Below the pieces are notes generated by a model. That model saw only the letters and a list, made by a program, of their open reading frames with translations, was not told the DNA's origin and ran no database searches. A stretch of DNA of 64,000 nucleotides from Bin87 sp965197635 (GTDB lineage Bacteria > Chloroflexota > Dehalococcoidia > Lucifugimonadales > UBA3495), in assembly GCA_965197635.1 (NCBI GenBank), contig OZ240218.1:124001-188000 (forward strand), written 5' to 3'. Position 1 is the stretch's first letter, and each line of letters begins with the position of its first letter. Both the position numbers and the translations under genes were made by a program. This document shows, piece by piece, positions 40,764-49,735 of this stretch.

Positions 40764-43199
40764 ATGCTCATCCCTTTCTCCTGGCTCTCCCAATACGTTG
40801 ACATCACCCTGCCTGCCGATGAGTTGGCCCACCGGCTCACCATGGGCGGCATCGAGGTCGGCGACGTTATCACCCGCGGCGGGTGGGACGGCTGCGTGGT
40901 GGGTTACGTGCGCGCCACTCGCCCGCATCCCAACGCGGACACCCTGACTTTGTGCGAAGTTGACCCCGGCGATGGACCGCCGCTGGAGGTGGTTTGCGGC
41001 GCGCCCAACGTGGCCGCCGGCCAGAATATTTGCTTCGCCCGTCCCGGCGTAACGTTGATGAACATGCACACGGGCCGCCGCGAGGAGCTGAAACCCGCCC
41101 GCATTCGCGGCGTGGTCTCCGAAGGCATGATCTGCTCCGAAGCCGAGCTGGAGATCAGCGACGAACACGAGGGCATCATCGTACTGTCCGACGCCGCCGT
41201 GGCGGGCACGCCGCTGGACGACGTCCTGGGCGACACGTTCCTGGAACTCGAACTCACTCCCAATAGGGGCGACTGCCTGTCCATCCTGGGGGTGGCGCGA
41301 GAGATCGGCGCGATAACGGGACAGCCCGTGCGTGTGCCGGACGTTGCCTACGCCGAATCCGGCCCGTCGGTGGACACGTTAGCCAGGGTCACCATCGCCG
41401 ACCCCGACCTGTGCCCTCGCTACACCGCCTCGGTCATCACCGGCATCACCATCGGCCCTTCTCCCCAGTGGTTGCAGGACCGCCTCATCCGCGCCGGTCT
41501 TCGCCCCATCAACAACGTGGTGGACGTCACCAACTACGTGATGTTGGAGTTCAACCAGCCACTGCACGCCTTCGACCTGGATACCGTAACCGACCGGCAC
41601 GTGGTAGTGCGACGGGCCGCCGACGGCGAAAAGTTCACCACTCTGGACGAGGTGGAGCGGACGCTGACCAGCGACAACCTGCTGATCGCAGACCCGGCCC
41701 AGGCCATTGGCATCGGCGGCGTGATGGGCGGCGCCAACAGCGAGATCACGCCGACCACCGTCAATATGCTGCTGGAGTCGGCAACTTTCCACCCCCTGAA
41801 CAACCGGCGCACTTCAACCGACCTGAACCTGCGCACCGAGGCCAGCCTGCGCTTTGAGAAGGGGTTGCGCCCGGAGTTGGCGCCCATCGCCCTGCGGCGC
41901 GCCACGCAGCTGATTCTGGAAACAGCCGGCGGCGAGGCCGCCGTCGGCATCATCGACGTGTTCCCGGCAAGCGACCAGCCGACCCAACCGGTCCCCCTTA
42001 CCGTGGCTCGTCTTCGCCAGGTATTGGGCATGGATCTGGACATCGCCCGCGCCGAATCGGTGTTGGGCAGCCTGGGCATCACCACCCACCGCACCGGGCC
42101 CGCCAGCCTGGAGGCCGACCCTCCCTACTGGCGCAGCGACATCGCCATCGAAGAAGACCTCATCGAGGAGGTGATCCGCACCATCGGGTACGACGAAGTG
42201 CCTACCACGATGCTTTCCTCGCCCATTCCGTACCATCATCCCAACCCCTTGACGTTGTTGAAGGACGGATTGCGTGATGCCCTGGTCGCCTCCGGGATGC
42301 AGGAAATCATCAGCTACCCGCTCGTTGGCGAGGACGACTTGGCCCGCCTCAGCGCCGGCTCCACCAACGGGGAAGGAGCCTTGCAACTGCTCCGCGTCGC
42401 CAACCCCATGTCCGCCGAGCAGGACGTGATGCGCCCGACGCTGGCCGCGAGCATCCTGAACACGCTGGCCTATAACAGAGGGCACAACGACGGGGGGTTC
42501 CGCCTGTTTGAGATGGGGCGAGCATTCATTCCCCAGTCCGTCGGGTTGCCACGCGAGGCGGAACTGGCTGCTGGCGTCATGTCCGGCCCGCGCCACGACG
42601 CCAACTGGCTGAGCGCATCGGAGCCCCTGGACTTCTACGACCTTTCGGGCACGCTGGCCGTCGCCCTCAACCGAATGGGCATCGACGTTGAATTTGCGGC
42701 GGAGGACCAGCCGCTGTTTCATCCGGGCCGCTCCGCCCGCGTTGCCGTCGCAGGAGGAAACCTTGTCAATGTGGGCGTGGTTGGGGAACTGCATCCCGAC
42801 GTCGCGGAAGCCTTTGACCTCGGTTCTGACCCCGTGGTCTATTTCGAGCTGAGGCTGGACGACATACTGGCCTCGGATGCGGACGGAGCGGTTACGCAAC
42901 ACCGCTTCCAGTCCCTTTCCCGGTTCCCGGCCGCCAACCGCGACCTGGCCCTGGTGGTGCCGGCCGAAGTGCCCGCCGTCCAGGTGCAGCGCCTCATCGA
43001 ACGAGTGCGGTTGGTGGAGCGCGCCGAACTCTTCGACGTCTACTCCGGCGAGAACCTGCCCGAAAACACCCGCTCGCTGGCCTTCCGCATCCGGTTCCGC
43101 GCCGCCGACCGCACCCTGGCTGCCGAGGACGTAAACCGGGCGATGAACGGGCTCACCCGCGTTCTGGAGCGTGAAGTCGGGGCGACGGTGCGGGAGTGA
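40764..43199 (+). CDS. pheT: Phenylalanine--tRNA ligase beta subunit
   Basis: An 811-residue subunit. In order: the tRNA-binding OB domain (GCVVGYVRATRPHPNADTLTLCEVD), the B3/B4 editing domain (LTPNRGDCLSILGVAREI, NNVVDVTNYVMLE), the B5 domain (RTSTDLNLRTEASLRFEKGL region), the catalytic-like core (IGYDEVPTTM) and a C-terminal ferredoxin-fold anticodon-binding domain (FPAANRDLALVVP...LAFRIRF). Length is normal. Its first 246 bp are duplicated upstream at 39881. Confidence 0.95.
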   Translation: MLIPFSWLSQYVDITLPADELAHRLTMGGIEVGDVITRGGWDGCVVGYVRATRPHPNADTLTLCEVDPGDGPPLEVVCGAPNVAAGQNICFARPGVTLMNMHTGRREELKPARIRGVVSEGMICSEAELEISDEHEGIIVLSDAAVAGTPLDDVLGDTFLELELTPNRGDCLSILGVAREIGAITGQPVRVPDVAYAESGPSVDTLARVTIADPDLCPRYTASVITGITIGPSPQWLQDRLIRAGLRPINNVVDVTNYVMLEFNQPLHAFDLDTVTDRHVVVRRAADGEKFTTLDEVERTLTSDNLLIADPAQAIGIGGVMGGANSEITPTTVNMLLESATFHPLNNRRTSTDLNLRTEASLRFEKGLRPELAPIALRRATQLILETAGGEAAVGIIDVFPASDQPTQPVPLTVARLRQVLGMDLDIARAESVLGSLGITTHRTGPASLEADPPYWRSDIAIEEDLIEEVIRTIGYDEVPTTMLSSPIPYHHPNPLTLLKDGLRDALVASGMQEIISYPLVGEDDLARLSAGSTNGEGALQLLRVANPMSAEQDVMRPTLAASILNTLAYNRGHNDGGFRLFEMGRAFIPQSVGLPREAELAAGVMSGPRHDANWLSASEPLDFYDLSGTLAVALNRMGIDVEFAAEDQPLFHPGRSARVAVAGGNLVNVGVVGELHPDVAEAFDLGSDPVVYFELRLDDILASDADGAVTQHRFQSLSRFPAANRDLALVVPAEVPAVQVQRLIERVRLVERAELFDVYSGENLPENTRSLAFRIRFRAADRTLAAEDVNRAMNGLTRVLEREVGATVRE

Positions 43200-43255
43200 C
43201 CTGGCATCGCGCCGAGATTGCCACGCTACGCTCACAGTGACGAGGAGGCAATCGC

Positions 43256-43822
43256 ATGGAGGCTGCAAACCAGTTCCAACTGCGGCAGGATAAGTTGACT
43301 GAAGCCATAATCTATTTGAGCGAACGCTCCGCGGACGACCCCCACTTTGGCGTCATCAAGCTGGTCAATCTGCTGTACCACGCCGACTGCGCCGCCTATC
43401 TGAAATATGGTGCGCCCATTACAGGCGTCGCCTACCCGCATTTTCCCCATGGCCCCTACCCGGAGCACTGGTACAAAGTGAGGCGGGAGATGCAAAAAGC
43501 CGGCGACGTGGAGGTGATGTACGAAGATTGCGACGACGGCCACCGTCGCTACCGGACGTTGCCCAACCGGACGGTAAAACCCGAAGTGCTTTCCGCTGAA
43601 GAGTGCGCCATCCTTGATGAGCAGCAGGAACGGTTTGCCCTTTTCAACACCGCCGGCATTTCCGAGCATTCGCACTACCAACTCAGCTGGCGCGGCACCG
43701 AAGACGGCGAGCCGCTACCTTTTGCCACGGCCCAGGCGACTACCTTTCCGATGAGCGCCAACGGAATCAGGGAGGCAAAGCATATCGCCAATGACATTGC
43801 CAAACGACGCCAATCCGTATGA
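43256..43822 (+). CDS. Panacea (DUF4065/SocA-like) antitoxin, copy 2
   Basis: A 188-residue paralogue of the gene at 5611. It has FGVIKLVNLLYHADCAAYLKYGAPITG and FPHGPYPEHWYKV, the Panacea signature. AGGAGG lies 8 nt before the ATG. It overlaps the toxin gene by about 32 bp. Its toxin has been split by a mobile element, so this antitoxin is probably orphaned. Confidence 0.8.
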   Translation: MEAANQFQLRQDKLTEAIIYLSERSADDPHFGVIKLVNLLYHADCAAYLKYGAPITGVAYPHFPHGPYPEHWYKVRREMQKAGDVEVMYEDCDDGHRRYRTLPNRTVKPEVLSAEECAILDEQQERFALFNTAGISEHSHYQLSWRGTEDGEPLPFATAQATTFPMSANGIREAKHIANDIAKRRQSV

Positions 43823-43950
43823 CATCCGCGAAACGGAGCAGTTTGACGCCGAATGGCGGCGCGCGGTGCGACTCGGCTATATCAATCCGATGGACGACCC
43901 GGCGGCTTTCACGCAAATCAGGGGATGGCTGGCGCAAGACCCTTATTTTA
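43791..43950 (+). pseudogene. Panacea-linked toxin, 5' part (split by element)
   Basis: Encodes NDANPYDIRETEQFDAEWRRAVRLGYINPMDDPAAF...WLAQDPYF, homologous to the toxin at 5283 (VYRTQQFEETWRQAISEGLIN..LSVDPRYY). The frame enters the inserted element at 43951 and terminates at 44042. The 3' part is at 46815-46955. Confidence 0.75.
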
Positions 43951-44105
43951 GGGATTGTGCGCCGATTTTACTCACGTGCTTGGAACTGGGAACTGTTCAG
44001 ACTTGCGGGGATCTACGGGTCAAACCGGCCCCTCCGGGGTGAAAGTCAAGCACGGGATTTCGGCGAAGCCTGTTCAGATCCCCTCAAACGTGAACAGTTA
44101 CTGGA

Positions 44106-44158
44106 ACTGTGCGAAATTCGCCAAATGGTTTGACGGCTGGCGAGTAATTTCGCACAGT
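44106..44158. repeat. Long imperfect inverted repeat
   Basis: ACTGTGCGAAATTCGCCA at 44106-44123 pairs with TGGCG-AGT-AATTTCGCACAGT at 44138-44158, an 18-bp stem with a three-base bulge and a 14-base loop. It could be an operator, a recombination site or a structured RNA. Confidence 0.65.
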
Positions 44159-44560
44159 GGAGATTGCCGGCATTGCCACAGTTGCTGGCTTGCCAGTCGT
44201 CGTGGTGTCGTCGTGTCGTCGTGGTGCCTTAACGAGCTCAGCGGCGACTCGTAGCCAGTAATGGTTATTTTTTGAAAAATGACATATCGTTGCTGGTGCG
44301 ACTGGTAACGTTGTATTTGCAACATGCGGTGGTCGTCTTGCTTGGCGATTCCGTCGCAGCGGTGGTTGGAAAAGGTCCGATTGTCACGCGCGTTGATTTG
44401 ATTGCTCACGACATACGGCTTTTTCACATCGCGGGTTCCACCCCACAGACTGCCCACGCCAACGAAACGGCCCTGGTGGGGAAACACCGAGGCGGCGGTC
44501 GATGGGGAGTTCGGGTCCGCCATCGGGCTTAATGGTAGCCCTCCGCCTGCTGCGTGCCCA

Positions 44561-44587
44561 GCCCTGTCGTTCGTCGGCAGGGCTTTT
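44561..44587 (+). terminator. Terminator-like hairpin
   Basis: GCCCTG and CAGGGC arms with an 11-base loop, followed by TTTT. On the plus strand it would end transcription from the left part of the element. Confidence 0.5.
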
Positions 44588-44746
44588 CGTTGGCACAGCC
44601 TACTTTGGAGGTAATTGTGATGCCCTAAAACCACCAACGGCGCGGGCCACGCCTTTGTGCTGTTTGCGCTGTCAATCCCTTTTGTCCTAAACGACCATCG
44701 TAATCATCCCGGCCAAGGTCGCCGAGACACACCGCATGGCGGATTT

Positions 44747-45300
44747 ATGCGGTCACTACCAACAACCCGCACCCGCATTTCCATGATACTGGCCCTCGCT
44801 AGCACGTACCAACCGGTCCGCGCCCATCAGACCGGCGCATCTGGCAACCACTTCCTCTTTGTGAAGGGCATACCCCACGGCCCGCTTTACAGCGTGAACG
44901 TTCAGGACCACGCCGGGACCTACGAATATCGGGACGGCCAGGTGATGCTCACGACCCCCACCGAAACAACGTGGAAATACCGAATGGCCGATGCAAGCGG
45001 GGCAAAAATTATCCGTTCTGCTTTGGTGCTCTCGGAAGCCCCGAGATTGAATGCACACCTGACGATGGCGGCCATCATCTCTTGGACGAAGATTGGGAGC
45101 AGTCAACGTGCTTCATGCAACATAACTCGGTCGGCAAGTGCTGGAACAACGACACTTCGTTGGGCTGGCTTACCATCCCCATCGAGGCCGAGGGTTCCCG
45201 ACGCATACTCATCAGTTTCCAAGATGCCCAACAATGGGCTTGGTTCCCCTGCCTCTGCCCGGTGAAGACCACCTACTCGCCGGTCTATGATGTGGATTAA
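44747..45300 (+). pseudogene. Possible exported protein, frameshifted
   Basis: From the ATG at about 44747 the frame gives a signal-like N-terminus (MRSLPTTRTRISMILALAST) and GNHFLFVKGIPHGPLYSVNV...YRDGQVMLTTPTETTWKYRM. The better-looking continuation is in another frame from about 44971 to 45300, with Cys/Trp-rich CFMQHNSVGKCWNNDTSLGWLTIPIEAEG and WAWFPCLCPVKTTYSPVYDVD. One frame change near 44970-45050 would join them. No family recognised; it could also be two unrelated frames. Confidence 0.35.
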
Positions 45301-45359
45301 CGGCGAACGCAAAAACGAACAGCGGGAATACCGGAACTGCTGAAAGGAGCAATCGAATT

Positions 45360-46007
45360 ATGACACGCAAACGCATACTTCTGAGTATGGTCGCTGCCCT
45401 TATGGTCGTCGCTGTCGGGGTCGCCGTGGTAGGAACCTCGATGGCACAACGCGATCAGTCATTCGCCTACATCCTCGCCCAGAAAGCGGAGGATGACGAC
45501 GTGGTGGCCGTCGTGCCGGATAAGCCCCTCACTCGGGGAGAAGTACGCCAGGCGGCGGATTTCAAGCGGGAGGCCGACCGCACGTTGACCAACGACGCGG
45601 CTGCGAAGTCGATCATCGTGGCGTTGGTGGACAATCGCGTCATCCAGGCCGAGGTGGAAAAGCGCGGACTGGTGCCCACCGAGGATGAAGCGAGGGACTT
45701 CATGCAACCACACAAGGAGGCGTGTGCCGGGGAGCGTGGCCAGGAATGCCGCAACGCTATCGAACAGATGGGGCTCACTGTCGATGACTACTGGGCCAAC
45801 ATCCTACCCGAATATCGCCGAGACTTGGGCAACATCAACCTATTTGTGGCCGTTTTCGCGGAGAAAGAAATACCGGACGACGCTGATAATGAGACGTTGG
45901 TATCCACCCGGGACGCTTGCCAAGCCGATCTGCGGGCCGAAGCGGAAATCGTCTGGCACGACGACGAGTTGGAGCGGTTGTACGGGGAGGCCCTAGACGC
46001 GCGTTAA
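45360..46007 (+). CDS. Membrane-anchored SurA N-terminal-like protein
   Basis: A 215-residue protein with an N-terminal signal or anchor helix (LLSMVAALMVVAVGVAVVGTSMA) and a helical domain like the N-terminal domain of SurA/PrsA-type chaperones: LTRGEVRQAADFKREADRTL, NRVIQAEVEKRGLVPTEDEARDFM, MGLTVDDYWANILPEYRRDL. There is no peptidyl-prolyl isomerase domain. GAAAGGAGCAATCGAATT precedes the ATG. It is an intact passenger gene inside the ISAs1-like element. Confidence 0.7.
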   Translation: MTRKRILLSMVAALMVVAVGVAVVGTSMAQRDQSFAYILAQKAEDDDVVAVVPDKPLTRGEVRQAADFKREADRTLTNDAAAKSIIVALVDNRVIQAEVEKRGLVPTEDEARDFMQPHKEACAGERGQECRNAIEQMGLTVDDYWANILPEYRRDLGNINLFVAVFAEKEIPDDADNETLVSTRDACQADLRAEAEIVWHDDELERLYGEALDAR

Positions 46008-46204
46008 CCGGAACGCCACAACCCGGACTTGCTTAAGGAGAACGACCCGGAGACGGTCGCTCCCCCGTGGCGTTAAATAGCCGTTCCGTTCATGTCGGGG
46101 ATGCCTTCTCGTCAGTACCCAAGGACAACCCCATTGTCCATTATGAAGGTGGAGTACGTTGCGTGTCGGTACGGGACACGGACTTAAAATCCAATGAACG
46201 TGCG

Positions 46205-46715
46205 ATGCGTTGCGATTCGACTCCGCCGCCGAACCGGATTGGGAACTGAGCAGCAAAGGGCACGGGCGCACGGAACGTCGGCAGGTCTGGGTATCTGGAG
46301 AACTGGAGGGCTATGGCGATTTGCCTGGCCTGTCCAGCGTGGTAATGGTCAAAAAGCGGGTCAGACGTGGCGGCAAGGCGCCGGTGGACAGCGCCCAATA
46401 TACGGTATCCAGCCGACCTGCCCTGCCACCGCCGGAAGCCTTGGACCTGGTGCGAGGCCATTGGGCCATCGAAAACAGCTGTTCCACGTCAAGGACGACA
46501 GCTTTGGGGAAGACCGCCAGGTTTTGCACAGCCACCATCGGGGAACGGTAATCAGCCTGCTGCGCAACGCGGCGGTCACACTGCTGCGGGGCCGGTGTCC
46601 CTTGTGGTCGGCCAAAGAACCCCTCACCGGCCGTGCCCAACGACTGGCCGCCAACCTTCCGCCGCCATCCTCTCCGCTTCTTGACTTTGGAAAGGCCCTG
46701 CGGTTTGGCGCGTAG
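46205..46715 (+). pseudogene. ISAs1-family transposase C-terminal remnant
   Basis: One frame gives SSKGHGRTERRQVWVSGELEGYGDLPGL and ALDLVRGHWAIENS, the ISAs1 end region with the catalytic Glu in HWxIEN. A frameshift at about 46485 moves to FHVKDDSFGEDRQVLHSHHRGTVISLLRNAAVTLLRG. The N-terminal two thirds of the transposase are missing, so the element cannot move on its own. Confidence 0.8.
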
Positions 46716-46814
46716 CGGTACCTCAGCCGAGCCGGCTTGGGTAAAATTGCTATCTGCTCGGCTTGTGGGCGTGTGCCCTCTGCACGGTGCATGGGTAAGA
46801 TTGGCGCAAGACCC

Positions 46815-46955
46815 TTATTTTATGGACCAGTGGCCGAACGTTCCTGCCAACCTTGCCAGGTTGGCCTCACCCCCAGTGTGCAACTTTGGTACTCAATCAT
46901 AGAAGACGACCGCACAGTCTGGCTGGAATCTGTTAGGATTATTGGACTTGACTGA
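46815..46955 (+). pseudogene. Panacea-linked toxin, 3' part
   Basis: Encodes FYGPVAERSCQPCQVGLTP then SVQLWYSIIEDDRTVWLESVRIIGLD, matching the C-terminus of the toxin at 5283 (EVWYSVVEDDLCVYLESVEII). Joining it with the 5' part leaves a one-base frame offset in the T-run at the junction, so the gene would still be broken after clean excision. It ends 7 bp before moeA. Confidence 0.7.
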
Positions 46956-46961
46956 TTCTTC

Positions 46962-48386
46962 ATGCCTGCGGACGCCAATGCTATGACCACTCACCAGCAC
47001 TCCCGCCACCTCCACGCCCACGACGCCCAAGGCGACGGTGATCACGAGAGCATCCACGATCACGGCCACGGCCACCACCAACCAGGACATCATCGCAGCC
47101 ACGACGACGGCCACGGCCATGAGGACATGCTGGAGGTGGAACAGGCTTTCCAGCGCATCATCGCCCACTTTGACCCGTTGGATGCGGTAGAACTGCCGGT
47201 CCTGGAATGCCTGGGTATGGCGCTGGCCGAGGACATTACCTCGCCGCTGAACCTGCCGCCGCTGGCCAACTCGGCCATGGACGGCTACGCCGTGCTCCAC
47301 GCCGACATCGCCGGCGCGAACGACGCATCGCCGACCCTTTCGGTCATCTCTGCGGTAGCCGCCGGCCAAGTTCCGGATCGCACCGTCACCGCGGGCAACG
47401 CGATCCGCATTATGACCGGCGCGCCCGTGCCCGACGGCGCAGACACCGTGGTTCCCTTCGAGGAAACGGACGAGTTGGATCGCCGGCGGAGCGGCCAGCC
47501 GCTGGATGAAATCATCATCCGCAAGGCGTTGCCCCTGGGCAGCAACGTACGCCCGGCCGGTGAGGACGTTCGCGCCGGCGAGTTGGTGCTGCCGGCCGGC
47601 ACGGTGGTGCGTCCCGCCGAGGCCGGCGTGATGGCATCCCTGGGGCTGGCTACCGCCCGGGTGATTCGCCGGCCGGTGATAGCAGTGCTGTCCACCGGCG
47701 ACGAACTCACTGCCGTCGGAGAAGGTCTGACGCCGGGCCACATCTACGACAGCAACAGCAGCAGCGTCGCCGCCGCCGTTGTCGCCGCTGGAGGGGTCCC
47801 CCGAATCATCGGGATCGCCCGGGACAATCTGGACGACCTGCACCGCTGCATCGACGCCGCCTCCGACGCCGATCTGCTGGTTACCTCGGCGGGTGTATCC
47901 AAGGGCGACTACGATATGGTCAAGGACGTGCTGGAACAACGCGGCGACATGAACTTCTGGTCGGTGCGGATGCGCCCGGCCAAACCATTGGCCTTTGGCC
48001 TGCTCCACCGCGAGGGCAGCAATCCGCTGCCTCTGTTGGGCTTGCCGGGGAACCCGGTGAGCGCGCTGCTCGCCTTTGAGATGTTCGGCCGGCCGGCCGT
48101 CCGCCGAATGTTGGGCCGCGACTTGTTGGCTCGTCCGACGGTGGAAGGGGTGTTGACCGGGCCCATATTCAACAGTGATGGCCGCCGAGTGTACGCGCGG
48201 GTCGAGGTGGAGCGCCGCAACGGCTCCTGGTTCGCCACGCCCACCGGGCCGCAGGGTTCCAACATTCTGACCTCCCTTTCCCGGGCCAACGGGCTGGCGA
48301 TTTGTCCGGCCGACCTCCCCAGGAAAGAAGCCGGACAGGCCGTCAAAATAATCATGCTGGACTGGAATGAAGAGGTTGACCTATGA
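46962..48386 (+). CDS. moeA: Molybdopterin molybdotransferase with His-rich N-terminus
   Basis: A 474-residue MoeA that inserts molybdate into adenylated molybdopterin. The core has LPPLANSAMDGYAV, IMTGAPVPDGADTVVPFEE, VLSTGDEL, IYDSNS, TSAGVSKGDYD and LLGLPGNPVSALLAFEMF, the usual four domains. Ahead of it lie about 55 extra residues with some 19 histidines (QHSRHLHAHDA, HDHGHGHHQPGHHRSHDDGHGHE), a probable metal-binding arm not normal for MoeA. A second ATG at 46983 follows in frame. It overlaps the next gene as ATGA. Confidence 0.9.
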   Translation: MPADANAMTTHQHSRHLHAHDAQGDGDHESIHDHGHGHHQPGHHRSHDDGHGHEDMLEVEQAFQRIIAHFDPLDAVELPVLECLGMALAEDITSPLNLPPLANSAMDGYAVLHADIAGANDASPTLSVISAVAAGQVPDRTVTAGNAIRIMTGAPVPDGADTVVPFEETDELDRRRSGQPLDEIIIRKALPLGSNVRPAGEDVRAGELVLPAGTVVRPAEAGVMASLGLATARVIRRPVIAVLSTGDELTAVGEGLTPGHIYDSNSSSVAAAVVAAGGVPRIIGIARDNLDDLHRCIDAASDADLLVTSAGVSKGDYDMVKDVLEQRGDMNFWSVRMRPAKPLAFGLLHREGSNPLPLLGLPGNPVSALLAFEMFGRPAVRRMLGRDLLARPTVEGVLTGPIFNSDGRRVYARVEVERRNGSWFATPTGPQGSNILTSLSRANGLAICPADLPRKEAGQAVKIIMLDWNEEVDL

Positions 48387-48991
48387 CCACCACTCTTGCC
48401 GAAAACAGCCGGTCGCCAGGGGCGAAGTACCGCTTGAGCCTGGAACGCCTCGTCGAGTTGAACCGCTCCTCGGTCCCGTTGCTCCTCGCACGGCTGACTT
48501 CCGCGTGTCCGTCTCTCGGCAAAACTCCGGCCGACATCAACGATCCGGAAGATCTTGTGGACGAAATCCGAGCTCACTGCGCGGACGATGACGACTTCAT
48601 TCGCTCGTCCATGCCACTCCAGGAGATAGTTTTCCGCACGTTGCTCCTCAACGGCGGGGAGTCTATGGCGCTATCCAAGTTGCACGACGAACTGACCGAG
48701 CGTTGGTCGTCCCCCATCCGTCCCATTACCGTGACCGTTAGCGGTCTCGCCCGCGTCTTGGACAGCGACGTATTCTATGGGTTCGCCGTCGTGCCTGTGG
48801 AGGAACCCGAGGGTGAAACAACGGGGGTCCCGATGCTCGCCGCTGCGGGAGTCGACGATCCCGATTTGCTGCGAGACATTATCGACACTGTGGCGGCAGA
48901 TGAGGACGGGGCTGGCGATGAGGACCTGTACGACGAGGACGATGAAGCCGACGACGTGCTTGACGAAGATGACGATCTTCAGGACGATTAG
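48383..48991 (+). CDS. Acidic-tailed protein of unknown function, coupled to moeA
   Basis: A 202-residue protein overlapping the moeA stop (ATGA). The N-terminal ~110 residues look globular and helical (LSLERLVELNRSSVPLLLARL, VDEIRAHCADDDDFIRSSMPLQEIVFRTLLLNGGESM). The last ~35 residues are almost all Asp and Glu (DEDLYDEDDEADDVLDEDDD). No family recognised. Coupling with moeA, whose N-terminus is His-rich, invites a metal-related link but this is inference. Confidence 0.65.
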   Translation: MTTTLAENSRSPGAKYRLSLERLVELNRSSVPLLLARLTSACPSLGKTPADINDPEDLVDEIRAHCADDDDFIRSSMPLQEIVFRTLLLNGGESMALSKLHDELTERWSSPIRPITVTVSGLARVLDSDVFYGFAVVPVEEPEGETTGVPMLAAAGVDDPDLLRDIIDTVAADEDGAGDEDLYDEDDEADDVLDEDDDLQDD

Positions 48992-49228
48992 GGCTGGTCA
49001 ATAGGCGAATCCAACTTGCATACAGCAATGCGCCAACGTATCAGGGCGTGCCGACGGTTCTTGTTATTCCGGCTTTCGCCGGGCCCCAGCTACCAAAGCA
49101 AGCATTACTGTCTCGGAAATGACCACGCCTGACCGTTCTGGATCTCCACTTACGCAGGGATTACGGAATAGCAATCCAAAAATGTCCACACAGCCAAGCT
49201 GCCGAATTGTCGCGCAAGGAGTTTTTCA

Positions 49229-49735
49229 ATGCCCTGGGCCGAAACCATCGTTGAAACCCTGAAGAAGTGGGACACGTCGCTGATTGCTTACGTGCCCGAC
49301 ATATCCATCGACCGGGTGACGAGCATCATCAATGCAGACCCGTTCTTCCACCTGGTGTCCTGCACGCGGGAGGAGGAGGCGATTGGAGTAGCAGTCGGAA
49401 GCTACGCCGTGGGCCGGAACGCCGCCGTGTTCATGCAGTCCAGCGGGTTCGGCAACAGCGTCAACGGGATCGCCAGCCTGTGCCTGCCGTCCCGGACGCC
49501 CATTCCCATCTTCATGAACCTGCGCGGTCAGGTCGGCGAGTTCAACATCGCCCAGGTGGCCATGGGTCGCAACACCAAGCCCATTCTGGACCTGTTCGGC
49601 ATCGCCCACTACACGATAGAAAGCGAAGACCGCATGGACACGCTGCTGGACGGCGTGATGAAGTTGTGCCACGCCCACCGCAATCCGGTAGCCATCTGCC
49701 TGACGCCCATGCTCCACGGAGGCAAAATTGCTTAG
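49229..49735 (+). CDS. TPP decarboxylase alpha subunit (ComD/phosphonopyruvate-type)
   Basis: A 168-residue PYR-domain subunit. SCTREEEAIGVAVGSYAVGRNAAVFMQSSGFGNSVNGI carries the conserved Glu that activates TPP, as in ComD and phosphonopyruvate decarboxylase. GCAAGGAG lies before the ATG. It overlaps the beta subunit by 8 bp. Likely reaction is decarboxylation of sulfopyruvate or phosphonopyruvate; the choice cannot be made here. Confidence 0.85.
   Translation: MPWAETIVETLKKWDTSLIAYVPDISIDRVTSIINADPFFHLVSCTREEEAIGVAVGSYAVGRNAAVFMQSSGFGNSVNGIASLCLPSRTPIPIFMNLRGQVGEFNIAQVAMGRNTKPILDLFGIAHYTIESEDRMDTLLDGVMKLCHAHRNPVAICLTPMLHGGKIA

Larger units (their letters stand above)
44043..44656. other. 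Left part of element without a recognisable gene
   Basis: Open frames on both strands show no family features. It contains a strong hairpin at 44106-44158 and a terminator-like hairpin at 44561-44587. Confidence 0.5.
43951..46814 (+). mobile_element. ISAs1-like element with passenger genes, 2864 bp
   Basis: Flanked by the 8-bp duplication TTATTTTA (43943-43950 and 46815-46822). Imperfect terminal repeats begin GGGATTGTGCGCCGATTTTAC (left) and GGGTCTTGCGCCAATCTTAC (right, reverse complement). It carries a decayed ISAs1-type transposase near the right end plus at least one intact unrelated gene, like a transporter IS. Oddly, the 13 bp inside the right end also occur just outside the left end, making a 21-bp direct repeat; recombination rather than simple transposition is therefore possible. 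Confidence 0.65.

Noticed and set aside
44272..44532. 86-residue plus-strand gene inside the ISAs1-like element
   Set aside because: No ribosome binding site, no family features, and an equally long minus-strand frame overlaps it.
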